Of a stretch of DNA of 64,000 nucleotides, positions 16,845 to 26,287 are shown in pieces. Position 1 is the first letter of the stretch, and each line of letters opens with the position of its first letter. Origin of the DNA: Galbibacter pacificus (lineage in GTDB: Bacteria; Bacteroidota; Bacteroidia; Flavobacteriales; Flavobacteriaceae). Position numbers and translations under genes: made by a program. A model generated the notes under the pieces. The model was not told the origin of the DNA and did not search any database. It saw only the letters and a program-made list of their open reading frames with translations. The stretch spans positions 1-64,000 of the forward strand of contig NZ_JAQSVC010000005.1 of the NCBI RefSeq assembly GCF_029603165.1, in the 5' to 3' direction.

Positions 16845-18254
16845 TTATCTTTTCTCCAAAAGTACAACATTTTCCACATGGTGCGTTTGCGGGAACATGT
16901 CAACAGGTTGTACCCGGGTTACCTTGTATTTGCCGTCCATAAGGGCGAGGTCCCTTGCTTGTGTGGCGCTGTTGCAACTTACGTAAACTACTTTTTTTGG
17001 CGCAATATTCAATATTTGTTCAACCACGTCTTTGTGCATCCCGTCGCGTGGCGGGTCTGTAATAATAACATCGGGTTTCCCGTTGGCATTGATAAAATCT
17101 TTGTTAAAGACCTCTTTCATGTCGCCTGCGTAAAAGGTAACGTTGTCTATGCCGTTTAATTGTGCATTTGCCTTGGCATCTTCAATGGCTTCGGGAACGG
17201 CTTCTACGCCTACGACCTTCTTTGCTTTTTTGGCAACAAACTGGGCAATGGTGCCCGTGCCGGTATAGAGGTCGTATACTAGTTCGTTGCCCGTTAGCCC
17301 GGCAAAGTCGCGGGTTATTTTGTACAATTGGTATGCCTGTTTAGAGTTTGTTTGGTAAAAAGACTTTGCGTTTATTTTAAACTTCAGGCCTTCCATTTCC
17401 TCAAAAATATGGTCCCGGCCAGCATAGCAAACTACTTCCTGGTCGTAAATAGTATCGTTTGGCTTTTGGTTAACCACATATTGAAGAGCGGTAATCTGCG
17501 GGAATTCTTCCTTTAAAAAATCCAGCAAAGACTCTCTTTTTTCCCTATCGTCATCAAAAAATTGAAGGAGTACCATAATCTCACCTGTAGATGAGGTGCG
17601 CAACATAAGCGTTCGCAAGAGTCCGCTTTGGTTTCTTGTATCAAAAAACTCAAAACCGTTCTGTACCACATAATGTTTTACCGCCAGGCGGATTGCATTA
17701 GACGGATCTTCCTGCAAGTGGCACTTTTTTATGTCCAATATCTTATCCCACATTCCCGGGATATGGAATCCCAGGGCATTTTTGTCGCCCAGGTCCCTGT
17801 CGCTATCTATTTCATCTTGCGTAAGCCATCTGTTGTTGGAAAAAGAGAACTCCATTTTATTGCGGTAAAAATAATGCTGCTCCGATCCTAAAATTGGTAT
17901 AAACGTAGGCAGCTCCACCTTGCCAATACGCTTTAAATTGTTCTCCACCTCGCGTTGTTTGTAGAACAATTGGTGCTGGTACCCCATGTTTTGCCATTTA
18001 CAGCCGCCGCAAACCCCAAAATGTTCGCATTCGGGCGTCGTTCTTTTGGGCGAAGGCGTAAGTACCTCGGTTATTTTCCCTTCAAAATAGGCTTTTCGTT
18101 TTTTAAAGGTCTGTACCGCAACCACATCGCCGGGTACCGCATATGGAAGAAAGATAACCCTGCCATCGGGTGCCTTGGCAACCCCTTTTCCTTTGGCGCC
18201 TGCGTCTATCACTTCTACTTCCTCAAAAAACTGTCTTTTATTCTTTCTTGCCAT
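16845..18254 (-). CDS. rlmD: 23S rRNA (uracil-C5)-methyltransferase RlmD-like
   Basis: A 469-residue RumA/RlmD-family enzyme that would make m5U in 23S rRNA (U1939 in E. coli) with SAM. A TRAM domain lies at about 8-65. The [4Fe-4S] cysteines are in CEHFGVCGGC (76, 82, 85) with a fourth in KKCHLQE. The catalytic domain shows LVYDLYTGTGTIAQFVA, ITDPPRDGM and the nucleophile motif VYVSCNSATQARDL. Bacteroidota have several RumA paralogues, so the exact uridine is inferred. Confidence 0.91.
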   Translation of the reverse strand: MARKNKRQFFEEVEVIDAGAKGKGVAKAPDGRVIFLPYAVPGDVVAVQTFKKRKAYFEGKITEVLTPSPKRTTPECEHFGVCGGCKWQNMGYQHQLFYKQREVENNLKRIGKVELPTFIPILGSEQHYFYRNKMEFSFSNNRWLTQDEIDSDRDLGDKNALGFHIPGMWDKILDIKKCHLQEDPSNAIRLAVKHYVVQNGFEFFDTRNQSGLLRTLMLRTSSTGEIMVLLQFFDDDREKRESLLDFLKEEFPQITALQYVVNQKPNDTIYDQEVVCYAGRDHIFEEMEGLKFKINAKSFYQTNSKQAYQLYKITRDFAGLTGNELVYDLYTGTGTIAQFVAKKAKKVVGVEAVPEAIEDAKANAQLNGIDNVTFYAGDMKEVFNKDFINANGKPDVIITDPPRDGMHKDVVEQILNIAPKKVVYVSCNSATQARDLALMDGKYKVTRVQPVDMFPQTHHVENVVLLEKR

Positions 18255-18698
18255 GCCGCAAAAATATAATTTTTAGTTTGATTGCAACATATTTAGTTTA
18301 GGAGTTTCAGTTGAAAGCAATCAAATACATTTTTTCTTTATCAGCATAAAAACAAGTGCAACATAGGTATGTAAATACTGAATATTTGTAAAAAAAATGG
18401 ATATCGAGTGAAAAAATGCGTAATAAAGTTGAGAAAAATGAAAAAAGTTGAAAAAGATGGATGTTGAGTGCAAAAATGTGTAATAAAGTTGAAAAAAATG
18501 GATGTTGGGTGCAAAAATGTGTAATAAAGCTGAAAAAGATGAAGCATGACTGAAAACGATACTGCATCAATCGTTAAAGATGCATCATCGGGCAAAAGAG
18601 GCATCATATTCAGAAAAAAAGAGAAACTTTCTTCCGTTTAAACCTTAACAAGACTGTAACTTTTTCATTTCTGTAAAAATGATTAATTTTATAGTGCT
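18255..18698. other. 444-base gene-free region with tandem repeats
   Basis: No supported gene. The middle (18393-18534) holds 41-bp tandem repeats, followed by degenerate copies of a GCATCAT motif around 18560-18610. A divergent promoter pair for rlmD and the VWA gene must lie here, but no clear TAnnTTTG box was seen close to either start. Confidence 0.7.
18393..18534. repeat. 41-bp tandem repeat, three copies
   Basis: Copies at 18393-18433, 18453-18493 and 18494-18534. The second and third are adjacent and differ at three positions; the first is more diverged and separated by 19 bases that resemble a partial unit. The unit contains ATGGATGTTGAGTGCAAAAA and TGTGTAATAAAG. Confidence 0.8.
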
Positions 18699-19835
18699 AT
18701 GAATAGAACAAAAAGAAAAGGGTTTGTCTTTACAAGGTACGAAGCTCCAGATCAATCTCCGTTTGATAAATTATTCGAAATTTTTAAGGAACTAATCACG
18801 CATACGTCGGGCGATTTTGATGAAGCGATCGATTGGCTCCGCGAACTGGACAAAGAATACAGCCTTACCGACGAAAATTACACCATAGACGATTTTATTG
18901 AAGATTTAAAGCGCAAAGGCTACATACAAGAAGAAATAGACCCGGAAGGCGGGGGAAATGGAGATGGCGAAGGGAAGTTTTCCATTACGGCAAAGACCGA
19001 GCAGCTAATAAGGAAGCATGCGCTCGACCAGATATTCGGAAAGCTTAAAAAAAGTACCTCGGGGAACCACCGTACCAAACATATTGGCCGGGGCGATGAA
19101 CATACGGGCGATTTTAGGGAATACCGCTTTGGCGATGCCATGGAACGCATATCCATGACAGAGAGCATGCGCAATGCGCAAATAAACCACGGGCTGGACT
19201 CCTTTATCCTCAACGAAAGCGACCTCGTGGTCGAGGAAACCCACCATAAGGCACAAATGAGCACCGTATTGATGATAGACATAAGCCATAGCATGATTCT
19301 TTATGGCGAAGACCGCATTACACCTGCAAAAAAGGTGGCAATGGCCCTGGCAGAGCTTATAACCACCCGCTACCCGAAAGATACGCTCGATATCCTGGTT
19401 TTTGGTAACGATGCATGGCCCATTGCCATAAAAGACCTGCCTTATTTAAAGGTGGGGCCCTACCATACCAATACCGTGGCCGGATTGCAATTGGCCATGG
19501 ACATGCTGCGGAGGAAAAGGAACACCAATAAGCAGATTTTTATGATTACCGATGGAAAACCCAGCTGCATAAGGCAACAAAACGGAGAATATTACATGAA
19601 CAGCGTTGGGCTGGACACCTATATAGTAGATAAGTGTTACAATATGGCGCGGCAGGCCAGAAAACTGCACATACCCATTACTACATTTATGATTGCAAGA
19701 GATCCGTACCTAATGCAGTTTGTGCGCCATTTTACCGAGGCCAATAAAGGAAAGGCATTCTTTACAGGGCTGCAAGGCCTGGGCGAAATGATTTTTGAAG
19801 ACTACGAGAACAATAGGAAGAAAAGAATACGGTAA
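18699..19835 (+). CDS. VWA (von Willebrand A) domain protein
   Basis: A 378-residue cytoplasmic protein. The N-terminal 180 residues are mixed charged and include a glycine-rich linker (about 83-92). The VWA domain covers about 188-365 with an intact MIDAS metal site: DISHS (194-198) and FMITDGKPS. No signal peptide. It is followed 118 bases later by an AAA+ ATPase gene. VWA/AAA+ pairs act as metal-chelatase-like or chaperone machines (Mg-chelatase D/I, CoxE/CoxD, ViaA/RavA); the partner here suggests such a couple. The client is unknown. Confidence 0.87.
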   Translation: MNRTKRKGFVFTRYEAPDQSPFDKLFEIFKELITHTSGDFDEAIDWLRELDKEYSLTDENYTIDDFIEDLKRKGYIQEEIDPEGGGNGDGEGKFSITAKTEQLIRKHALDQIFGKLKKSTSGNHRTKHIGRGDEHTGDFREYRFGDAMERISMTESMRNAQINHGLDSFILNESDLVVEETHHKAQMSTVLMIDISHSMILYGEDRITPAKKVAMALAELITTRYPKDTLDILVFGNDAWPIAIKDLPYLKVGPYHTNTVAGLQLAMDMLRRKRNTNKQIFMITDGKPSCIRQQNGEYYMNSVGLDTYIVDKCYNMARQARKLHIPITTFMIARDPYLMQFVRHFTEANKGKAFFTGLQGLGEMIFEDYENNRKKRIR

Positions 19836-19953
19836 AAATGGCATTTGGTGCCATTTGTGTTCGCCATAGCAAAAAAAGATAGAAAATTATAGAAAACAGT
19901 GCCGTAATTAACAATAAAACGGCCAAAACCTCCATAAACAATAAAAAACGTAC

Positions 19954-21417
19954 ATGCAAATAGAAAAAATAAAGACCCTGGGCCAATTAAAGGAATCGGG
20001 GTACCGGTCAAAATCGATTAAAGACGAGTTAAGGGATAATTTAATTGAAAAGATTAAAAAAAACGAAACAACCTTTGAAGGAATCCACGGATACGAGAAT
20101 ACGGTAATCCCAGAACTGGAAAGGGCAATACTTTCCCGCCATAATATTAATTTTTTGGGGCTCAGGGGGCAGGCAAAGACACGTTTGGCAAGGTTGATGG
20201 TAGCATTGCTGGACGAATGGATCCCGGTGGTAAAGGGATCGGAAATAAACGACGACCCATTGCAACCCTTGTCAAGATATGCCATGGAACTTATAAAAGA
20301 ACACGCCAACGATACCCCAATAGTTTGTATACACCGCCAAGAACGCTTTTTTGAGAAACTGGCCACGCCCGATGTTACCGTAGCCGATTTAATAGGCGAT
20401 GTAGACCCGATAAAGGCGGCAAATTTAAAGCTATCGTATGCAGACGACCGCGTAATACACTATGGAATGATCCCAAGGGCCAACCGGAGCATCTTTGTAA
20501 TAAACGAATTGCCCGATTTGCAGGCGCGCATCCAGGTGGCCCTGTTTAATATCCTTCAGGAAGGCGACATACAGATACGTGGCTTTAAGTTAAGGCTCCC
20601 ATTGGACATGCAATTTGTTTTTACGGCAAACCCCGAAGATTATACCAACAGGGGGAGCATTGTTACGCCCCTTAAAGACCGGATTGGCTCGCAAATTTTA
20701 ACGCATTATCCAGAAACGGTAGAAATTGCCAAGAAAATAACAAAACAAGAGGCCAAATTGGAAATATCTCAGAAAGAAAGTATCTATGTGCCCGAATTGG
20801 TCTTCGATTTGTTGGAACAAATAGCTTTTGAGGCCAGAAATAGTGAATATATAGACCATAAAAGCGGAATTAGTGCCAGGATGAGCATTACGGCCTTCGA
20901 AAACTTGATGAGCACTGCCGAAAGGCGCATGTTAAAGAACAATGAAGATGCTACCGGTATTAGGTTAAGCGATTTTATGGGCGTAATCCCTTCCATTACC
21001 GGAAAAGTAGAATTGGTATATGAAGGAGAACAGGAAGGCGCGGCCTTTGTGGCACAAGAACTTATAAACGATGCCATTAAAAGTATGTTCCCGAAATATT
21101 TCCCGAAAATTGAAAAACTGGAAAGGCCCAATGCCCCGAGCCCTTACGATGAAATAGTACAGTGGTTTTTTGACGGAAGCGGACTTGAACTGCTCGACGA
21201 TGTTCCCGATAATGAATATAAGGACGGATTGGACCAAATTAAACCGTTGACCAACTTATTGTTGGAATACCAACCCGATATCGAGGCAAAAGACAGCTAT
21301 TTTATAAAAGAATTTTTGTTATGGGGGCTGGTGGCGTATAAAAAGCTAAGCAAACACCGCTTTACGGAAGGTTATCAATTTAAAGATCCGTATGGGAGTT
21401 ATATAAGTGGCTTGTAG
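19954..21417 (+). CDS. AAA+ ATPase of the MoxR/Mg-chelatase type
   Basis: A 487-residue ATPase. Walker A reads GLRGQAKT (69-76); the Walker B region is SIFVINELPDLQARIQVALFNILQEG with Asn-Glu in place of Asp-Glu, and the sensor-1 region is FVFTANPEDYTNRG, all in the layout of Mg-chelatase-I and MoxR proteins. The last 100 residues are helical. It is the likely partner of the upstream VWA protein. The noncanonical Walker B suggests a variant active site. The stop lies 3 bases from that of the convergent esterase gene. Confidence 0.87.
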   Translation: MQIEKIKTLGQLKESGYRSKSIKDELRDNLIEKIKKNETTFEGIHGYENTVIPELERAILSRHNINFLGLRGQAKTRLARLMVALLDEWIPVVKGSEINDDPLQPLSRYAMELIKEHANDTPIVCIHRQERFFEKLATPDVTVADLIGDVDPIKAANLKLSYADDRVIHYGMIPRANRSIFVINELPDLQARIQVALFNILQEGDIQIRGFKLRLPLDMQFVFTANPEDYTNRGSIVTPLKDRIGSQILTHYPETVEIAKKITKQEAKLEISQKESIYVPELVFDLLEQIAFEARNSEYIDHKSGISARMSITAFENLMSTAERRMLKNNEDATGIRLSDFMGVIPSITGKVELVYEGEQEGAAFVAQELINDAIKSMFPKYFPKIEKLERPNAPSPYDEIVQWFFDGSGLELLDDVPDNEYKDGLDQIKPLTNLLLEYQPDIEAKDSYFIKEFLLWGLVAYKKLSKHRFTEGYQFKDPYGSYISGL

Positions 21418-21420
21418 CAA

Positions 21421-22353
21421 TTAATTATTGCTCATTTTCCAAAGCCATTCGTACAAGCGTTGTGTCCATGTTTGCAGGTGGGCATTATTGGACGCCAATC
21501 CAAAACCGTGTCCGCCTTTAGGGTACAAATGCATTTCGGCTGGAACGTTGTTTTCTTTTAGTGCTTTGTAAAATAGAAGGCTGTTTTCTACCGGGACAAC
21601 ATCGTCGTCTTCGCAATGCAACAAGAATGTTGGTGGCGTGTTTTTGGTAATCTGTTTTTCGTTGGAATATAGATCGATAATTTCGTCAGTGGGCTGTTTT
21701 CCCAATAAAGCTTCGCGCGATCCTCTGTGCGTATATGTGGCCTCCATGGTAATTACAGGGTAAATAAGGATCATGAAATCAGGGCGGGCACTAATATCTT
21801 TATAGGGGTCGTTTTTAATATTGTAGTCCATGTTATAATGTGTGCCCAATGTCGAGGCAAGATGGCCACCGGCCGAAAATCCCATAATACCAATATCGTT
21901 TGGGTTTATGTTCCATGTTTCTGCATTTTTACGTACCATTTTAATAGCCTGGATGGCATCGCTTAGCGGGACTTCGCTTTTATTGGTAACGGTTTTGGCA
22001 ATTGGGAGCCTATATTTTAGAACAAAGGCGGTAATTCCTTTACTATTAAACCATTTGGCAATTTCGGTGCCTTCCCAATCGTATGCCAGATAATGGTACC
22101 CACCGCCGGGACATATAATAACGGCTTTTCCATTACGGTTGCGTTTTGGGGGCGTAAAAACTTCTAAAGCAGGCTTTTGCACATTGGAAATCAACAAAAT
22201 ATTGTTGTTCTCACGAATTTCTTCTTCTGGGGCTCCCGTACTGTTTGGTATTTTTCCTTGGTATAAAGGGATTGACTTATTTTGTGCAGAAACAAAACTG
22301 GAGGTAAGGCATATAACAATTATGGTTATAATGCGGGATAGTTGGTTGGTCAT
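21421..22353 (-). CDS. Secreted alpha/beta hydrolase (esterase)
   Basis: A 310-residue hydrolase with signal peptide MTNQLSRIITIIVICLTSSFVSA. The oxyanion segment is VIICPGGGYHYLAYDWEG, the nucleophile elbow is IMGFSAGGHLAS, the acid lies in LLHCEDDDVVPVENS and the histidine in KGGHGFGLA, as in the acetyl-xylan-esterase-like branch often linked to glycan deacetylation. The substrate is inferred only. The gene overlaps the M20 peptidase gene by 4 bases (ATGA-type coupling), so the two form one operon. Confidence 0.88.
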   Translation of the reverse strand: MTNQLSRIITIIVICLTSSFVSAQNKSIPLYQGKIPNSTGAPEEEIRENNNILLISNVQKPALEVFTPPKRNRNGKAVIICPGGGYHYLAYDWEGTEIAKWFNSKGITAFVLKYRLPIAKTVTNKSEVPLSDAIQAIKMVRKNAETWNINPNDIGIMGFSAGGHLASTLGTHYNMDYNIKNDPYKDISARPDFMILIYPVITMEATYTHRGSREALLGKQPTDEIIDLYSNEKQITKNTPPTFLLHCEDDDVVPVENSLLFYKALKENNVPAEMHLYPKGGHGFGLASNNAHLQTWTQRLYEWLWKMSNN

Positions 22354-23840
22354 TTATTGGTATTTAATGCTGATAACGAATCTAATTCTTTTGGTCGGGG
22401 GGGCACAATATTCCCTTCAATGCAATTTTCTAAAAAGTCTACATAAGTATTGGAACCTTGCGTTAAAACACCGCGTGGCATGCGTTCGTTTTCACTATGT
22501 ATATTGTCTAGATATTTTCTGGGGATATTTATGGGCACCGTGGTAAAAGAGGTAATGCCTTTGGCCCTAAAAAGACCTGCATCACTTGTATTAGGAAGCA
22601 AAATGGTAATTACCTTTCCTTTTGGATAATTTTCTTCAATGGCATCTTTTAAATGTTTGTAAAAAATGTTGTTATCATCAGAAGACTTCATTTCGGGCAT
22701 TGTATAAATGGTAGAAACTTCAATGTCGTCGTTTTTAAGTCTCTTTTTTACTTCTTCAAGAAATTCTTCTTTATTGGCTTCGGGGAGCAGACGGCAATCC
22801 AGTAAAGCAGTAACCTCGCTCGGGATTACATTTACCACATCGTTTTCACTGTCCAGGCTTGTGAGGGTTATGGTATTTGAAAACAGGGCAAAAAGTTCCG
22901 GGTGTTCCCTAAGTTTTGGGGTAACAAACATTTTAAAGAGTTTTGGGTGTTTCATGGCAAATCCCGTTAAGCCTTTTTCGAGTTTCCCCATTTCTTTGAG
23001 CATTTTTACGTTTAAATCGGTATAAATTGCTTTTTGCCTTTGGTCGAGCAGGTTGTTCAGTGCTTTTACCATTTCTTTGTTGGCATACCTTATCGGGGTA
23101 ACGGAACCGTGTGCAGAAGTATTTATTTTAAGCTTTAACTTTATCCAAAGTGCCCGTTTGTGCGCAACCGAAATCGGGAAAATAACTTGATCTGGTCTTG
23201 TGGACAGGGCGCCGGAAATGGCCGGTGGTCCCTCGCCGATAACAAGCTCTGGGTTTAATTCATCTAAATAATGCTTGATAACATACTCGGCACCTCCGCG
23301 ACATTGCGTTTCTTCGCAGGATACTGCCAAAAAGGTAATATTGAACGGAAGTTGTTGATTTTTATATTTTTTTTGAATTTCCAAAATGCTGAACAGTTGC
23401 ATAACGGCATTCCCTTTATTGTCAAAAGCGCCTCGCCCCCAAATTTCGTTTGTGGTGATCTTTCCGGAAAAAGGAGGTTCTTTCCATTTGGTTAAATCTC
23501 CGGCCGGAACAACGTCTATATGATTTAAAAAAACAATATTGGGCAGGTTTGAAGATAATGGGTATATGGAGGCCGTAAAATTATACTCGCTATCCTTATC
23601 GCCCATTTGTTTAATGTGTAGCCCGTTGGCTTTACATGCTTTTTTTAGCCATTCGCCGGCTTCCTTTTCGTGACCGCTAATGGAAGGGAACTGTACATAA
23701 TCGCTTAAAAAACTTTCAATGGAAGTACTGTTGTTTTCAGTTAAGGATAACTCGGGGCTGGGCATTAATCCTTGGGGATAGACGCCAAAAGTTATTAAAA
23801 AAAACAACAGGCCATAAAAGGCTGTAAATTTGGGTTTCAT
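22350..23840 (-). CDS. Secreted M20 family metallopeptidase
   Basis: A 496-residue peptidase of the carboxypeptidase-S/PM20D type. A signal peptide (MKPKFTAFYGLLFFLITFGVYPQG) precedes the catalytic core: FLNHIDVVPAGDLTKW (zinc histidine and aspartate), IWGRGAFDNKGN and SCEETQCRGGAEYV (catalytic glutamates), with the dimerisation domain in HKRALWIKLKLKINTSAHGSV. It would cleave peptides or N-acyl amino acids in the periplasm or outside. First gene of a two-gene operon with the esterase. Confidence 0.88.
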   Translation of the reverse strand: MKPKFTAFYGLLFFLITFGVYPQGLMPSPELSLTENNSTSIESFLSDYVQFPSISGHEKEAGEWLKKACKANGLHIKQMGDKDSEYNFTASIYPLSSNLPNIVFLNHIDVVPAGDLTKWKEPPFSGKITTNEIWGRGAFDNKGNAVMQLFSILEIQKKYKNQQLPFNITFLAVSCEETQCRGGAEYVIKHYLDELNPELVIGEGPPAISGALSTRPDQVIFPISVAHKRALWIKLKLKINTSAHGSVTPIRYANKEMVKALNNLLDQRQKAIYTDLNVKMLKEMGKLEKGLTGFAMKHPKLFKMFVTPKLREHPELFALFSNTITLTSLDSENDVVNVIPSEVTALLDCRLLPEANKEEFLEEVKKRLKNDDIEVSTIYTMPEMKSSDDNNIFYKHLKDAIEENYPKGKVITILLPNTSDAGLFRAKGITSFTTVPINIPRKYLDNIHSENERMPRGVLTQGSNTYVDFLENCIEGNIVPPRPKELDSLSALNTNK

Positions 23841-24013
23841 GGTCTCATATAGTTTGAAACAATATATAGATAAAAATTTGATTTATGCAAACTATTTTAA
23901 GTTTCGTATAAAAAGTACAGTTATTTAAGACTTTTATAAGGTTTTTCTCGATAATTATTAACATTTTGTCTTTAAATTCTTTCTTTATCAAAACAGTTCT
24001 TTGTGATAATTGG

Positions 24014-24021
24014 TATATTTG
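24014..24021 (+). promoter_or_regulatory. Putative -7 box of the ABC transporter operon
   Basis: TATATTTG matches TAnnTTTG. It argues that the first gene of the operon starts downstream of about 24027. Confidence 0.45.
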
Positions 24022-24063
24022 GAAGGACAATGCTATTTTTATATCTCTAAACACCGATGTATT

Positions 24064-24606
24064 TTGTTTACTAAAAGCCTTCCGCCACAGCCTAGTATTT
24101 TTGTCTCTTATTTTAGGGTGGGGAGATTATTGTACCTCTCGTTAATACTTTTCGTATTGGAATCATGGCTATATTGGGAAGCTTTGTACCGGGCATATCA
24201 TGAAGCTTATTTTTTATGGGGCCTTTTTTGGGGTTGGTGCTTTATGTTCTCTTTTGTTCATATTTATTTAGTATTGATGGACGGCTGGTCGCGGTACCAA
24301 AATTATAAAAGGGCAAAAGACCAGTTTTTTATGTATGGTTTTAATGAACGGATAGCCGAAACTTATATTAGTTCCAAATGCCAACGCATGGCCGCAGAAG
24401 TAGCCGCAGAAGAATTGGGAATAAAAGAAGAGCTGAAAAACTATTATAGATCTAGGGGCGTAAGGTGGTTTCATTATATTCCATATTTTATGTTGCGGGA
24501 CCCTGTATTTTTATTTAAAAAGAGTTTTTGGTCGCGAACTTTTTTGGAGAAAAATTATAAATCAAAATTCAACTTCCATACTATTCAATTAGAATCTTCT
24601 ATATGA
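24064..24606 (+). CDS. Membrane protein of unknown family, first gene of ABC operon
   Basis: About 180 residues. The N-terminal half has two membrane segments (SLILFVLESWLYWEALY and FLWGLFWGWCFMFSFVHIYL), the rest is soluble with a basic and aromatic tail (YYRSRGVRWFHYIPYFM). No ATG lies in frame near the beginning; TTG at 24064 is the best start after the promoter box, but a TTG at 24010 cannot be excluded. The stop overlaps the ATPase start by 4 bases, so it belongs to the transporter operon. I do not recognise a family. Confidence 0.65.
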   Translation: MFTKSLPPQPSIFVSYFRVGRLLYLSLILFVLESWLYWEALYRAYHEAYFLWGLFWGWCFMFSFVHIYLVLMDGWSRYQNYKRAKDQFFMYGFNERIAETYISSKCQRMAAEVAAEELGIKEELKNYYRSRGVRWFHYIPYFMLRDPVFLFKKSFWSRTFLEKNYKSKFNFHTIQLESSI

Positions 24607-25460
24607 TAATTACCGCAGAAGGGCTTTACAAGCGTTATAGAAATGTTGAGGTCTTAAAAGATGTTTCAATATCATGTAAGGCAGGACAGATTGTTGGGTT
24701 GTTGGGCAAGAACGGAGCCGGAAAGAGCACCTTGTTTAAGATTCTTTTTGGGTTGATAAAACCCAGTTCCGGAAATGTGCACATCCATTCATCCAGAAAG
24801 AAACCATTAGGCGGAATTATAGAAAAGCCCGCTATGTATGAATATTTAAGCGCAAGAGAAAACCTTAGGGTATTTGCCAAAGTGCAAAAACTCGGTTTTT
24901 CTGAGGCCGATATTGATTTGAGTCTGCAAAAAGTAGGGTTGCCAATAGATAGAAAAGATCCCGTAAAGAATTTTTCCCTGGGGATGAAACAACGTTTGGG
25001 AATAGCGGTAGCTTTGCTTAACAACCCAGAGTGCCTACTGCTGGACGAACCGTTTTCTGGTCTGGATCCCATTGGCATTAAGGCCATCCGTACACTTATT
25101 ATTGATTTGGTAGCCCGGGAAAAAATAGGGGTTATTATTTCATCGCATATTATTGACGAGCTCTCTAAAATATGCGATGTGCTCTACGTAATAAATAAAG
25201 GAGCCATAGTTGGATATGGTGAAACACAAACGCTTATTGCTAAAAATACAGCGTTGTATACACTTTATGCTTCAGGTATATACCAATCCAAAATTATAAA
25301 GAAATATGCTTCTGAAGTAAAGAAAAATAGTGCCCAGATAAAAATTTCTCAAGAAGATATCCCGCAAATACTTCAGCAATTAAACGAAGAAGGTATTTTT
25401 ATAACATCGTGCGTGCCCGAAATAGATTTCGACCAACTTTTTGAGACCCCAGACTTATGA
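24603..25460 (+). CDS. ABC transporter ATP-binding protein
   Basis: A 285-residue ATPase of the ABC-2 type. Walker A is GLLGKNGAGKSTLF (about 33-46), the signature is NFSLGMKQRLGIA, Walker B is CLLLDEPFSGLDPIG and the H-loop is IISSHIIDEL. The last 80 residues after the core are a short accessory region. The start overlaps the preceding gene by 4 bases, and the stop overlaps the permease gene by 4 bases, so expression is coupled. Substrate unknown. Confidence 0.92.
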   Translation: MIITAEGLYKRYRNVEVLKDVSISCKAGQIVGLLGKNGAGKSTLFKILFGLIKPSSGNVHIHSSRKKPLGGIIEKPAMYEYLSARENLRVFAKVQKLGFSEADIDLSLQKVGLPIDRKDPVKNFSLGMKQRLGIAVALLNNPECLLLDEPFSGLDPIGIKAIRTLIIDLVAREKIGVIISSHIIDELSKICDVLYVINKGAIVGYGETQTLIAKNTALYTLYASGIYQSKIIKKYASEVKKNSAQIKISQEDIPQILQQLNEEGIFITSCVPEIDFDQLFETPDL

Positions 25461-26287
25461 AGGATTTAATAATAGCTGAAGTTTATAAGCTTTTTAAACA
25501 AAGCAAGACATTTTATGCAATTACAGCAATCTTAATTATTGAGTTCTTGGTTTTGGTGTCGGCATATTATCAAGGGAGCGCCATTATAGATATTTTACTG
25601 AGCAATTTAAAGGATACCTTTTATTTTGAAGGAAACTTGCTTAACGGTAATTTGCTGGTGTATCTTATACTGAACACGTTTTGGTTTCATTTGCCTCTTA
25701 TTCTTATTATTGTTGTTTCTGGCATGCTCACTTCAGAATATAAAGACAATACGTTACAAACCATTATGTTGCAGCCCATTGAAAAGTGGAAGTTTGTTAT
25801 GTCTAAATATATAGTGGCCATTGGTTTTACCATTTCAGTGGTTTTCCTTACGGCACTTACGGCTTTTGTATTTTCCTATGTTTTTTTTGGAAAGGGAGAC
25901 TTGGTAATTTACCTTGGAACATTGAACTTTTTTAATTCGGCAGATGCCCAGTATAGGCTACAAATGGCTTTTTTATCGGGAACCGTTTCCATGGTTTTCT
26001 TTTCTGTTGCAAGCATGACTATTGCCGTTATAATGAAGGAAACAACAAAAACATGGATAATTGCAGCTCTGTTTTTAATTGTAAGCAATGTATTGCAAAA
26101 AGTAGAAATTAATAGCGTGTGGTATCATAAATGGTTTTTCCCAAAGTTGAACAATGCCTGGCAACTGCTTTTTTATCAAGATATCCCTTGGCAGGAAATT
26201 TATCGGAGCAATATTTTGTTAATGGGGTACATTATTGTATTTGTGTTTATGGGAGTTGGTATTTTTAATAAAAACGATATAAAATAA
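25457..26287 (+). CDS. ABC-2 type permease
   Basis: A 276-residue membrane protein with six predicted helices and a large loop after the first one. The segment SGMLTSEYKDNTLQTIMLQPIEKWKFVMSKY is typical of ABC-2 permeases (E-x-x-x-x-T-x-x-x-x-x-P-I). It works with the ATPase encoded just upstream. Its last base is the first base of the LolA-like gene that follows, showing tight coupling. Confidence 0.9.
   Translation: MKDLIIAEVYKLFKQSKTFYAITAILIIEFLVLVSAYYQGSAIIDILLSNLKDTFYFEGNLLNGNLLVYLILNTFWFHLPLILIIVVSGMLTSEYKDNTLQTIMLQPIEKWKFVMSKYIVAIGFTISVVFLTALTAFVFSYVFFGKGDLVIYLGTLNFFNSADAQYRLQMAFLSGTVSMVFFSVASMTIAVIMKETTKTWIIAALFLIVSNVLQKVEINSVWYHKWFFPKLNNAWQLLFYQDIPWQEIYRSNILLMGYIIVFVFMGVGIFNKNDIK

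Noticed and set aside
18307-18607. Minus-strand open frames across the 41-bp repeats
   Set aside because: They are just the repeat translated (Phe/His/Thr-rich periodic peptide); no start site signals or homology.
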